A stretch of 64,000 bases of DNA from Salinispora pacifica CNR114 (GTDB lineage: Bacteria; Actinomycetota; Actinomycetes; Mycobacteriales; Micromonosporaceae), in NCBI RefSeq assembly GCF_000514775.1, contig NZ_KI911468.1, positions 4,288 through 68,287 on the forward strand, read 5' to 3'. A model generated the notes under the pieces. That model was not told where the DNA came from. It was given only the letters and a program-made list of their open reading frames with translations, and did no database searches. Of this stretch, positions 25,191 through 33,392 are shown one piece after another; position 1 is the first letter of the stretch, and each line of letters opens with the position of its first letter. The translations under genes were made by a program, and so were the position numbers.

Positions 25191-25886
25191 TCATGGCGAG
25201 TCGACCGGCTGTAGCGGCAGCCCACCGATGGACTTCAGATCCAGGGGCGCGGTCAGACCCGACAGCTCGACCAGCCGGACGCCATCGTCGCCGTCGCCGT
25301 CCGCCAACCGGATCCACGGGTCCGTACCGTCGAGGAGTGACTGCCAGGCCGCGCGGGTGGCCGCTGGGACCGCGACGTGAACGCGCGCGACCGCGGTGGC
25401 TCCGTTGGCGTGCACGACCCGCTCCGGCCGGGCTGACGGCCGGTAGGCGGACATGGCGAACGGCAGGCTCGGGTCCTGTGGCACGGCGAGCTGCCAGCGC
25501 AGGGTGACGCCGTCCGGGGTCGCCCTGCGCATGTTCAGAATCCGGCTCATCGGCACGCCCGCGGCGACGAGCCGATCCCGTTCGGCACCGATCGACTCGT
25601 CGTCGGTCTCGACAGACACATCGATCCACGAATGGTCCTGTCCGGCCCACCGTTCCACCCGCCGCCGCAGGCCGCGGCCGCCGTACAACTGGACCGCCCA
25701 CCGTAGCGGTAGAGACAGCCGCGGAACCCGAACCAGCTCAATAAACGGACCCTCCTCGAACCAGATCAGCGCATTCGAACTACGGTCGGGCCGCCGACCG
25801 TACACGACCGTGAACCCGACCTGCTGGAACGCTCGCACAGCGGCGTGGATGTCATCCACCCGGTGCAGGATGTGGCTGCAACGCAT
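25191..25886 (-). CDS. VOC/glyoxalase-like domain protein
   Basis: 231 aa. It starts CSHILHRVDDIHAAVRAFQQ, the usual first strand-helix of a vicinal-oxygen-chelate domain, with FIELVRVP giving the paired Glu. The arrangement resembles the glyoxalase-like proteins of ~230 aa that contain two half-domains. It could be a dioxygenase-like enzyme or a binding/resistance protein. The metal site is only partly recognisable (His near the start, Glu in FIELV). It stands alone, downstream of the CobW gene's end on the same strand. Confidence 0.75.
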   Translation of the reverse strand: MRCSHILHRVDDIHAAVRAFQQVGFTVVYGRRPDRSSNALIWFEEGPFIELVRVPRLSLPLRWAVQLYGGRGLRRRVERWAGQDHSWIDVSVETDDESIGAERDRLVAAGVPMSRILNMRRATPDGVTLRWQLAVPQDPSLPFAMSAYRPSARPERVVHANGATAVARVHVAVPAATRAAWQSLLDGTDPWIRLADGDGDDGVRLVELSGLTAPLDLKSIGGLPLQPVDSP

Positions 25887-25960
25887 GCGATTCCCTACGA
25901 AGTAACGGTTAGGACTCGGACAACATGGTTACGAACTAGGGTGACCATCGCCGACTTGAC

Positions 25961-27193
25961 CTAGGCCTGGACCGGCTCGGCGTGTTCGTGTTCGTGCAGG
26001 TCACCCAGATCCCACTCGGGAAACGGGTCGGGCAGTGCCCGCCACCAGGATTCCCCGGCGGCGACCTCCGAATCGGTGAGCAGGCAGGCGGTCAGGGCAG
26101 CCCGCAGCCCTTCGCTGTCCAGATTGACGCCAATGAGGACCAACTCCTGCTGCCGGTCACCGAACACCGGATGCCAGCGAGACTCCAGGTCCGCCCGTTC
26201 GACCGGGTCCTCCGGCCACTCCCCAGACACCGCGATCGGCACGCCCGCCGGGTCGCACCGCCCGGACGCACCGGCCTGCGACCAGAGGGCCATCACGTCC
26301 GGCCGGCTGGCCAGCCACAGGAACCCTTTCGATCGCACCACCCCGAAGGTGTCCAAGCCGTCGGCGAGCAGCTCCCACAGGCGCTGCGGGTGGAACGGCC
26401 GGTGGTCGCGGAACACGATGCTGGAGATGCCGTATTCCTCGGTCTCCGGCACGTGCTCACCGTTGAGCTCAGCCACCCAACCGGGCGTGGTCTCCGCCCG
26501 CTCCAGGTCGAACCAGCCGGTATTGAGGATCATTGCTGGTGGTACCCGGCCGTGCATGGCCCGGACCTGACGGGCGGCCGGGTTGAGTCGGGTCAGCAGA
26601 GCCTCCACGACCGTCAGGTCCTCCGGGGCCAACAGATCGGTCTTGTTCACCACCAGCACATCGGCGAACTCGATCTGGTCAACCAGCAGGTCGGCGATGC
26701 TCCGGTCGTCCCCCTCGTACGCGGCCAGGCCGCGCGACTCAAGCGTCTCCCCCGCCTCGATCCGAGCCAGCAGACCAGCGGCATCGACCACAGTGACCGT
26801 GGTGTCCAACCGGGCCAGGTCGTCCAGGATCTGTCCGGCCTCCACGCCGAAGGCGAACGTGGCGGCCACCGGCATCGGTTCGGAGATCCCACTGGACTCG
26901 ATCAGCAGATAGTCGAACCGGCCCAGGCGCGCCAGCCGCGCCACCTCGTCGAGCAGGTCGTCGCGCAGCGTGCAGCAGATGCAGCCATTTGTCAGCTCCA
27001 CCAGCCGCTCTTCGGTACGCGACAACGCACCGCCGTCGCGGACCAACGCGGCGTCAATGTTGATCTCACTCATGTCGTTGACGATCACCGCTACCCGCAG
27101 TCCGTCGCGGTTGGCCAGGACATGATTGAGCAGGCTGGTCTTGCCGGCCCCGAGGAACCCCGACAGCACCGTCACCGGCAGCCGGTCACTCAC
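25961..27193 (-). CDS. CobW/ZNG1-family GTP-dependent metallochaperone
   Basis: 410 aa. G3E GTPase with Walker A SGFLGAGKTSLL (residues ~11-22), the hallmark metal-binding CxCC loop NGCICCTLRDD (~72-82), the Walker B/ESSG motif LIESSGISEP, NKTDLL for guanine recognition, and a CobW C-terminal domain. The C-terminus ends in a His-rich tail (LHEHEHAE) suited to metal binding. In actinobacteria this family supplies zinc to client enzymes under zinc shortage. GTG 27193 overlaps the stop of rpmF (GTGA), forming a two-gene operon typical of zinc-responsive loci. Confidence 0.9.
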   Translation of the reverse strand: MSDRLPVTVLSGFLGAGKTSLLNHVLANRDGLRVAVIVNDMSEINIDAALVRDGGALSRTEERLVELTNGCICCTLRDDLLDEVARLARLGRFDYLLIESSGISEPMPVAATFAFGVEAGQILDDLARLDTTVTVVDAAGLLARIEAGETLESRGLAAYEGDDRSIADLLVDQIEFADVLVVNKTDLLAPEDLTVVEALLTRLNPAARQVRAMHGRVPPAMILNTGWFDLERAETTPGWVAELNGEHVPETEEYGISSIVFRDHRPFHPQRLWELLADGLDTFGVVRSKGFLWLASRPDVMALWSQAGASGRCDPAGVPIAVSGEWPEDPVERADLESRWHPVFGDRQQELVLIGVNLDSEGLRAALTACLLTDSEVAAGESWWRALPDPFPEWDLGDLHEHEHAEPVQA

Positions 27194-27369
27194 GGCGTAT
27201 CCACCACTGGGCGCCCCTTGTACAGGCCGCAGTGCGTGCAGGCCCGGTGCGGCACCACCATCTCCTCGCGTGGACAGGGGCAGGGGGTCAACTGCGGCAC
27301 GCTCGCCTTCCACTGCGCCCGCCGGTGCCGGGTGTTCGACCGCGACATCTTCCGCTTCGGAACGGCCAT
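27190..27369 (-). CDS. rpmF: 50S ribosomal protein L32
   Basis: 59 aa. Typical L32: MAVPKRKMSRSNTRHRRAQW, then a Cys motif region with CPCP and CTHCG. Two cysteine pairs remain, although the first is CxC where CxxC is usual, so zinc binding may be weakened or altered. ATG 27369 has the ribosome site AAGGAGG. It is coupled to the CobW-type metallochaperone downstream. In many actinobacteria rpmF paralogues next to cobW/yciC genes are Zur-regulated and swap into ribosomes during zinc starvation; whether this is the only L32 gene cannot be seen here. Confidence 0.92.
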   Translation of the reverse strand: MAVPKRKMSRSNTRHRRAQWKASVPQLTPCPCPREEMVVPHRACTHCGLYKGRPVVDTP

Positions 27370-27408
27370 GACGACCTCCTTCTTCGACAGGTCGCACCAG
27401 AGCCTATC

Positions 27409-27427
27409 GGTAACGGTTGTCGTTTCC
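27409..27427. promoter_or_regulatory. inverted repeat upstream of rpmF-cobW, possible zinc-regulator site
   Basis: 7-5-7 repeat GGTAACG-N5-CGTTTCC with one mismatched pair, about 40 bases before the rpmF start. Position and operon content suggest a Zur-type operator, but it does not match the usual TGAAAA-type Zur consensus closely. Confidence 0.35.
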
Positions 27428-27429
27428 AT

Positions 27430-27728
27430 AGCTGCTGGTTCTGCCCTCCGACGTGAGGTGGGACACCACGGCGATCATCGCGCTACGGCAGGTCATGTCC
27501 TCGAACGGCGCACGGCGAGCGGTGAACGGCGAACGGGGCAGCCCGTCGGCATGCCAGACTCCCCCGGCCTCGACGGGGGCCGGGTTACCACCCGCTACCG
27601 GTCGGCTGATGCGGCACCCCGAGCCCAAGTTCGTGATCATCGTTTGACGCCGAAGCTGGCGCGGCGCCGGCGGCACCACCCGTGCGGTTGCGGATCAACC
27701 CGCGTTGACGATCGATGCCCGCTGATGA
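27430..27728. other. intergenic stretch without a supported gene
   Basis: About 300 bases between the rpmF promoter and the end of the PBP gene. I see short imperfect repeats of GAACGGCG near 27500-27540 and a small hairpin, CCCCCGGCCTCGACGGGGG, near 27560. No ORF has coding support and no known RNA motif was recognised. Confidence 0.5.
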
Positions 27729-29936
27729 TCAGCTACGGTTCAGCCGGTCGAGCCAGCGGCGCAACTCGCCGAACGGGTCACGGTCGTCGCCGGGCTCCGG
27801 CCGCCCACGGTCCGGCTCAGGCCGTTCGACCGGGCGGCGCGGATCACCGACCAGTTCCCGGCTGGGCGCGACGAACGCCTGCTCCGGCTGCCCCTGCACG
27901 GCGGTGGAGATCACCTCAGCGACCGCGTCGATCACCTGCGCCTGCACCGCACTGCCGACCGCGTCGGTGGTGTCGTCGGGGTTCGCGGCGATGCCGGCGA
28001 CCGCGATCTGCGGGGTGAAGCCGACGAAGCTCTCCGTGGCGTTCCCCTCTGAGCTGCCGGTCTTGCCGGCGACCGGCCGACCACCCAGGATCTGGTTCAC
28101 CGAGGTGGCGGTGCCGCCGTTGCACTGGTTGGTCGAGGACTGCTGGCCGACCGGGCAGCGGGCGGCGTCGGTGGCGGCCCGCGCCACCTCCGCGTCGAGC
28201 ACCCGCTCGCAGGAGGGTGCGACCGGCACCGCCGAGCCGTCCGGCGCGGTCACCGAGACCACCGGCAGCGGCTCGCAGTACGTCCCCTCGGCCGCGACGG
28301 TGGCGTACGCGTTGGCCAGGTCCAGTGGGGTGGCGGCGGCCACACCGAGGGTGAACGAACCCCAGTTCTCGGCGTTGTTCTCGGCGAACGCCGCGTCCGC
28401 GTCGGACCGGAAGGTGATGCCGAGGCGCTGCGCCATCTCCACCACCTTCTCCGGGCCGACCTGCTCGGAGAGCCAGACGAAGTACGTGTTCACCGAACGG
28501 CCGAAGCCGTCCCACATCATCCGGTAGCCGTCCATCCACGCCGGGTTGGCGTTGCTCGGGCACCAGCGTCCGTCGCAGCTCGCGTCGCCCTCGGCCGGGT
28601 ACCGGGTGGGCAACTGGCTGGGCGCGTCGAAGCCGGTGGCGAGGGGCATCCCCGCCTCCAGGGCGGCGAGCATGGTGAACAGCTTGAAGGTCGAACCGGC
28701 CTGGTAGCCGGCGATGCTGCCGCCGCCAGAGATGAGCGGGTTCACCGTGTTCGGGTAGTTCGGCTGCCCGGCCGGGTTCTCCGCCAGGCTGTAGTGCCGG
28801 TTCACCGCCATCGCGAGCACCCGGCCGGTGCCGGGCTCCACCGCCGCGAGCGGCAGCGCCCGCTCGTTGTCGTACCCGTAGACGCTGGTGACCTGCTGCT
28901 GCGCCGTCGCCTGCAGCTCCGGGTCCAGCGAGGTGACCACCGTGTAGCCGCCCCGGCGCAGCGCCTGCTCCCGCTCCTCGATGGTCTCCCCGAAGGCGGG
29001 CTGGGTGAGCCACCACTGGCGTACGTAGTCGCAGAAGAAGCCCCAGTCGTCCGCGTCACCGGACGGTGCGGTGCAGCCGTTGGGCTGGGAGGTGGGGCGC
29101 AACGTCAGCGGCTCCACCTTCGCGGTGGCGGCCTCGGCAGCGGTGATCTCGCCGGTGGCGACCATCGCGTCGAGCACGTACGCCCGCCGGTTCAGCGCCG
29201 CCTCCTGGTCGCCGTCGATCGGGTTGTACGCCTCGGGCGACTGCACCAGGCCGGCGAGCAGCGCCGACTCGCTGAGGGTCAGCTCCGCCGGGGTCTTGGC
29301 GAAGTACCGCTGGCTGGCCGCCGAGACGCCGTACGCGCCGGCGCCGAAGTAGGCGATGTTCAGGTAGCGGTTGAGGATCTCGTCCTTGCTGAGCTGCTGC
29401 TCGAGCGCGTTGGCGTACCGGATTTCCTGAAGTTTGCGTTCGACGGTCTGCTCGGTGGCGGCGGCGCGCTCCTCGGCCGTCAGCCCGGGGTCGGTCTTGA
29501 GTACGTTGCGGACGTACTGCATGGTCAGGGTCGAGCCGCCCTGCGAGGTCTCGCCGCCGGTCACGTTGGCGACCAGGGCCCGGGCCATCCCCCGCAGGTC
29601 CACGCCGCCGTGGTCGTAGAAGCGGCGGTCCTCGGCCGCCACGATCGCCGCCTGCAGCGACGGCGCGATCTCGGCCAGCCCCACGTCGGTGCGGTTGACG
29701 TCGTAGAAGCTCGCGATCAGCGTCGTGCCGTCGTTGGCGTAGAGGTAGGAGCGCTGTGGGGTGGCCGGGGTCCGCAGCACGTCCGGCAGCGACGAGTAGC
29801 TCCCGAGCGCCGACCGGGCCGCGAACCCGAGCAGCAAATTGCCCGGCAGCACGGTGACCGCCAGGACAAGACCAGCGAGCAGGCCGGCGAGCAGCACGGT
29901 GAACAGCCGAGACAGCGGCGTACGGGGCAGGGCCAT
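27729..29936 (-). CDS. class A penicillin-binding protein (transglycosylase/transpeptidase)
   Basis: 735 aa. A short cytoplasmic start is followed by one TM helix (residues ~10-33). The GT51 transglycosylase domain has EDRRFYDHGGVD with the catalytic Glu and QGGSTLTMQYVRN. The transpeptidase domain has the three penicillin-binding motifs AGSTFK (Ser-x-x-Lys), SVN, and KTGSS (Lys-Thr-Gly). The C-terminal tail is Arg/Glu/Pro-rich and low-complexity. It polymerises and cross-links peptidoglycan at the outer face of the membrane. ATG 29936 is chosen because it begins directly before the basic/TM segment; a 22-residue upstream extension is possible. It stands alone. Confidence 0.93.
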   Translation of the reverse strand: MALPRTPLSRLFTVLLAGLLAGLVLAVTVLPGNLLLGFAARSALGSYSSLPDVLRTPATPQRSYLYANDGTTLIASFYDVNRTDVGLAEIAPSLQAAIVAAEDRRFYDHGGVDLRGMARALVANVTGGETSQGGSTLTMQYVRNVLKTDPGLTAEERAAATEQTVERKLQEIRYANALEQQLSKDEILNRYLNIAYFGAGAYGVSAASQRYFAKTPAELTLSESALLAGLVQSPEAYNPIDGDQEAALNRRAYVLDAMVATGEITAAEAATAKVEPLTLRPTSQPNGCTAPSGDADDWGFFCDYVRQWWLTQPAFGETIEEREQALRRGGYTVVTSLDPELQATAQQQVTSVYGYDNERALPLAAVEPGTGRVLAMAVNRHYSLAENPAGQPNYPNTVNPLISGGGSIAGYQAGSTFKLFTMLAALEAGMPLATGFDAPSQLPTRYPAEGDASCDGRWCPSNANPAWMDGYRMMWDGFGRSVNTYFVWLSEQVGPEKVVEMAQRLGITFRSDADAAFAENNAENWGSFTLGVAAATPLDLANAYATVAAEGTYCEPLPVVSVTAPDGSAVPVAPSCERVLDAEVARAATDAARCPVGQQSSTNQCNGGTATSVNQILGGRPVAGKTGSSEGNATESFVGFTPQIAVAGIAANPDDTTDAVGSAVQAQVIDAVAEVISTAVQGQPEQAFVAPSRELVGDPRRPVERPEPDRGRPEPGDDRDPFGELRRWLDRLNRS

Positions 29937-30088
29937 GGCGTCCAGGATTGCCAGGAAATGCGCAGACCGGCCAGCCTGAACGACGACTGTCAGCCAATTC
30001 ACCGGCTACTGCCAGCTAATTCCCGGTGTAACCGCTCGGGAGGCCGGTCAGGCGGACATACCAGGCAAGGGACGACACCTCACCCTCT

Positions 30089-30538
30089 TCACCATGTTTT
30101 ACCAGCTTGCTCCCGAATAGTGTGGTTAATGCGATTAAAGAAGTTGGCCAGTGCGATCTGGAGGGTTATCGCACCCAGTTGCTCCTCGGTGAAATGTTCG
30201 GTGGCGTCGTCCCAAATCTGGTCGGTCACGCCCGGTGCCCCGTCCTGGATTCGGGTGGCCGCCTCCGCCAGGGCGAAGGCCGCCCGCTCCGCCTCGGTGT
30301 AGAAGGGCGTGTCGCGCCAGGCGGTCACGTTGTGCAGCCGCTCCGCTGTCTCCCCCGCCTCCCGCGCCGACCGAATCGCGCCGAACACACACGGGCTGCA
30401 ACTATTGATTTGGCTGATCCGCAGGTGAATCAGGGACAGCAGGCCCGGGGCGACGCCCCCGGTGTGGATCGCCTGACCGAGATGCTGGACCGCTGTCATC
30501 ACGTCGGGACCGGTCAGACTTGGCATGCGCGCTTCCAT
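30089..30538 (-). CDS. carboxymuconolactone decarboxylase/AhpD-like protein
   Basis: 149 aa, all-helical. The AhpD-type redox motif is clear: INSCSPCVFGAIRSAREAGE (CxxC followed by a conserved helix; a typical member has CxxCxxxH, and the His position is changed here). Then WRDTPFYTEAERAAFALAEA, a near-invariant motif of the family. It is likely a small peroxidase/reductase or related enzyme. ATG 30538 has a GGGAG ribosome site. Single gene, upstream of the PBP on the same strand. Confidence 0.88.
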   Translation of the reverse strand: MEARMPSLTGPDVMTAVQHLGQAIHTGGVAPGLLSLIHLRISQINSCSPCVFGAIRSAREAGETAERLHNVTAWRDTPFYTEAERAAFALAEAATRIQDGAPGVTDQIWDDATEHFTEEQLGAITLQIALANFFNRINHTIREQAGKTW

Positions 30539-30637
30539 CGGTGTGCTCCCTCATCGCTGTCAGCAGTGACGTGGGTCCCTTCGGACCCAGGGGACTGTCA
30601 CCAACCATGCGGGAGTAGAACCGGGGAGGGTACCGAC

Positions 30638-30682
30638 GTGTCTGAAACTAGCCCGACGACAGACCTGCCAGCCCCGTGGTGA
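30638..30682 (+). CDS. 14-codon ORF with strong ribosome site (weak candidate)
   Basis: GTG 30638 preceded by GGGGAGGG at good spacing; encodes MSETSPTTDLPAPW and stops just before the convergent membrane-protein gene ends. No family known. The ribosome site is the only support. Confidence 0.25.
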   Translation: MSETSPTTDLPAPW

Positions 30683-30698
30683 TCCGGGCCGAGACAGG

Positions 30699-31520
30699 TC
30701 AGCCCGCGGCCAACGGTCCGCCGGTCCCGGCCGGGCCACCGGCGGCGGGCGCCGCCGGCACGGACGTGGGAAGGCTGGCATTGGTGACGTCGCGAATGAT
30801 GTCCCGGGGCAGCAGGCGGCCGGAGCGGTAGCCAATGCCGATGCCGGCGATCAGCGCGAAGATCGCGCCGAAGGTCTGCAACGAACCAAGCAGCGAACCC
30901 GCCAGGCCGAGCAGCGGCGCCGCGATCATCAACATCACGCCGTCGCCCATGCTGAACATGCCGGAACGGGCGACCGCCCAGCCGGTCGCCAGCCAACCCA
31001 CGCTGTAGCAGCCGGAGCCGACCAGAACCAGGACCCGGGCGGTGGTGCCGAAGACCGGCGTCTGCGCGGCCAAGCCGGCGAACGGCAACATCAACACCAG
31101 GCCCGCGATACTGAACAGGAGCCCGATCACCGCGGCTCGTCGACTCCGGGTCGCCGCCAGCAGACCAGTCAGCGCGAGTACCGCGAGCAGCCCCAACCAG
31201 ATCGCCAGCAGCCAGCTGACCAGGAAGAGCGGGCGGCCATCGGTCGGGTACGGCGCGTTGCCGATGCCCCGGTCGCTCGCCATCGAAACGATCCCGTAGA
31301 GGATCGCGTACGCGGGTAGCAGCCACACCGCCGCGCGGGCCAGCCGACGGATCGACCACGCCCAGGTCGCGTCGGTAGCCGGCAACCGTAGCGGCGGTTC
31401 CCCGATGAACGGCAACACCGCGAAGCCGCCACCGGTACGGCGGGTACCCAGTGGCGCGACCGGATCGTGCGTCCCGGCTTCCGACGCCGAGGAGCGGCGT
31501 CGCCTGTCCGCCTTCTTCAT
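30699..31520 (-). CDS. multi-pass membrane protein, unknown function
   Basis: 273 aa. After a basic, Arg/Lys-rich cytoplasmic N-terminus (~50 residues), about six hydrophobic helices follow (for example AVWLLPAYAILYGIV, LLAIWLGLLAVLALTGLLAA, LLGLAGSLLGSLQTF). The C-terminal tail is Pro/Ala/Gly-rich. No catalytic or transport motif is seen and I do not recognise a family. A conserved actinobacterial membrane protein is likely. It is the gene next beyond the SPFH-NfeD end of the conserved block. Confidence 0.7.
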   Translation of the reverse strand: MKKADRRRRSSASEAGTHDPVAPLGTRRTGGGFAVLPFIGEPPLRLPATDATWAWSIRRLARAAVWLLPAYAILYGIVSMASDRGIGNAPYPTDGRPLFLVSWLLAIWLGLLAVLALTGLLAATRSRRAAVIGLLFSIAGLVLMLPFAGLAAQTPVFGTTARVLVLVGSGCYSVGWLATGWAVARSGMFSMGDGVMLMIAAPLLGLAGSLLGSLQTFGAIFALIAGIGIGYRSGRLLPRDIIRDVTNASLPTSVPAAPAAGGPAGTGGPLAAG

Positions 31521-31648
31521 CTGTCACCTCGCTCCGCCCGAGCGGTGCGGGACGCGCCGAGGCGCCCCGAAACCTGGTCACCACCCGCCCTATGACCGAT
31601 GGTGGCAGGCACCGGAGCGCCCCATGAGGTGTTCTCGTGTTATCGCTT

Positions 31649-31700
31649 GCGCTGGTGCTCAGTCCTGCTGGCGCTGGTGCTCAGCCCCGCCGGCGCTGGT
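31649..31700. repeat. 22-bp tandem repeat, 2.4 copies
   Basis: Units at 31649-31670 and 31671-31692 (GCGCTGGTGCTCAG core, three differences), with a partial third unit. The stop codon of the SPFH gene lies in the second unit, so the repeat straddles the gene end. Confidence 0.75.
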
Positions 31701-32790
31701 CGGTGGCATCGTCGGGTGAGCCCTCCGCCGGGACTGGCTCGGGTGCGGGCAACTCCGCCGGAGTTTCGCCTCCGGATGCCTGCGCCTCAGCGACGCGAAC
31801 CTCGTCGTGGATCTGCCGCGCGGTGTCCGCAGCGACCCGCGCGGCTTCCTCGGCCTCCCGCTCGACCTGGCTGACCCCGTCGGACGCCTCCGGCAACGGC
31901 GAGTCACCGGCCATCTGGCTCAACCCCCCCAGCGCGCCTCCCATGCCCTCCAGCGCCTTGGTCAGCTCCGCCGGGACGATCCAGACCTTGTTGGCGGAGC
32001 CGTTGGCGATCTGCGGCAGGGCCTGCAGGTACTGGTAGGCGAGCACCTTCTGGCTCGGATTCGCCTGGTGGATGGCGTCAAACACGGTACGAACCGCCTT
32101 CGCCTGCCCCTCGGCCTCAAGGATGCGGGCCTGCCGGTTACCGTCGGCGCGCAGCACCGCCGCCTGCTTCTCACCCTCGGCGGTGAGGATCTGCGACTCC
32201 TTGTGCCCCTCCGCGTTGAGGATCGCGGCCCGCCGGTCCCGCTCGGCGCGCATCTGCTTCTCCATCGAGTCCCGGATGCTCGGCGGCGGCTCGATCGCCT
32301 TGATCTCCACCCGGGTTACCTTGATTCCCCACCGACCGGTGGTCTCATCCAGCACGCCGGAGAGGTGCCGGTTGACCTCCTCCCGGCTGGTCAGAGCCCG
32401 CTCCAGGTCGAGGGAGCCGATAACATTACGCACCGTCGTCACGGTGATCTCTTCAATGGCGTGCAGGAAGTCCTCAATCTCATAGGTAGCCCGAACTGAG
32501 TCGACCACCTTGAAGTAGAGCACCGTATCTATCGAAACAACCAGGTTATCCGAGGTAATCACCGGCTGCGGCGGGAAGACAACCACCTGTTCCCGCATGT
32601 CGACCTTGGTGCGCACCGAATCAATGAAAGGCAACAGCAGATTGGGCCCCGGCTTCAGCGTACGTCGGTATCGACCGAGCCGCTCCACCACGTCCTCACG
32701 CTGCTGCGGCACGATCCGCACCGCCTGGAACAGGGTCACCACGCCGATAACCGCCAGGGCTATCAGGAGGATTGGCACAATAGTGTCCAT
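31681..32790 (-). CDS. SPFH/band-7 (stomatin-like) membrane protein
   Basis: 369 aa. One N-terminal TM helix (TIVPILLIALAVIGVVTLF) is followed by the SPFH domain (RIVPQQREDVVERLGRYRRT, LKPGPNLLLPFIDSV), then a long coiled coil (DRRAAILNAEGHKESQILTA, EGEKQAAVLRADGNRQ). The Pro/Glu-rich tail is low-complexity. It forms large membrane-associated oligomers that organise membrane microdomains. It lies 2 bases after the NfeD gene stop, the standard NfeD-stomatin operon. ATG 32790 with AAAAGGTG ribosome site overlapping the end of NfeD. Corresponds in order to Rv1488 of Mycobacterium. Confidence 0.92.
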   Translation of the reverse strand: MDTIVPILLIALAVIGVVTLFQAVRIVPQQREDVVERLGRYRRTLKPGPNLLLPFIDSVRTKVDMREQVVVFPPQPVITSDNLVVSIDTVLYFKVVDSVRATYEIEDFLHAIEEITVTTVRNVIGSLDLERALTSREEVNRHLSGVLDETTGRWGIKVTRVEIKAIEPPPSIRDSMEKQMRAERDRRAAILNAEGHKESQILTAEGEKQAAVLRADGNRQARILEAEGQAKAVRTVFDAIHQANPSQKVLAYQYLQALPQIANGSANKVWIVPAELTKALEGMGGALGGLSQMAGDSPLPEASDGVSQVEREAEEAARVAADTARQIHDEVRVAEAQASGGETPAELPAPEPVPAEGSPDDATDQRRRG

Positions 32791-32792
32791 GT

Positions 32793-33263
32793 TCACCTTT
32801 TCATTTCAGGTAGTTCACCGGGGCGGGAAACGTCATCTCGCCACACCTGGACCGTGGCGCCGCGCACCTGGATCACCTGCACCCGGTCACCCGGCGCGAA
32901 GACTTGGGTCGCGTCATACGAGCGGGCCTGCCACAACTCGCCGTCGATCTTCACCAGACCGTTCTCGGCGTCAACCCGCTCCAGCACAAGAGCCGCGCTC
33001 CCTTCGATCGCCCCGACCCCGAACGATGAGCCATCTTTCGGGGTCAGGTTAAACCGTCGCCGCAACATCGGCCGCGCACCCAACACAGTCAACGCCGAGA
33101 CCACGGCGAAGACGACCGCCTGAATCTCCAGGGGAGCCCCGAGTGCCGCCGCGCCGGCCGCCGCGAAGGCCCCGACCGAAAACATAATCAGGAACAGCGT
33201 CGTCGTAAAAATCTCGGCGATGGCGAGCACCGCCCCGGCCACAATCCACAGCACCGCGTCCAC
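32793..33263 (-). CDS. NfeD-like protein
   Basis: 156 aa. Three to four TM helices (residues ~1-70, AVLWIVAGAVLAIAEIFTT, AAAGAAALGAPLEIQAVVF) followed by a C-terminal OB-fold (LVKIDGELWQARS, GDRVQVIQVRGATVQVW). This is the short NfeD type that partners SPFH/stomatin proteins, and the partner is the next gene. The GTG start at 33263 is inferred from the beginning of the first TM helix; its ribosome site is poor. Corresponds in order to Rv1487. Confidence 0.88.
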   Translation of the reverse strand: MDAVLWIVAGAVLAIAEIFTTTLFLIMFSVGAFAAAGAAALGAPLEIQAVVFAVVSALTVLGARPMLRRRFNLTPKDGSSFGVGAIEGSAALVLERVDAENGLVKIDGELWQARSYDATQVFAPGDRVQVIQVRGATVQVWRDDVSRPGELPEMKR

Positions 33264-33392
33264 CCCACGATCGTGACATGCCGGTGCACGTGTCATCGAA
33301 TCGACATCTGGTGCGGCAGGTTCGCACGCTCCCCGGTCGGGTCGACGCCAACCAGGGCTCAGCACCACCAGACTCAGCGGCTGAGCCCTGGC

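Noticed and set aside
27190..27369. Zinc-free (C-minus) L32 paralogue
   Set aside because: Cysteine pairs are still present (CxC and CxxC), so it is not the zinc-free form.
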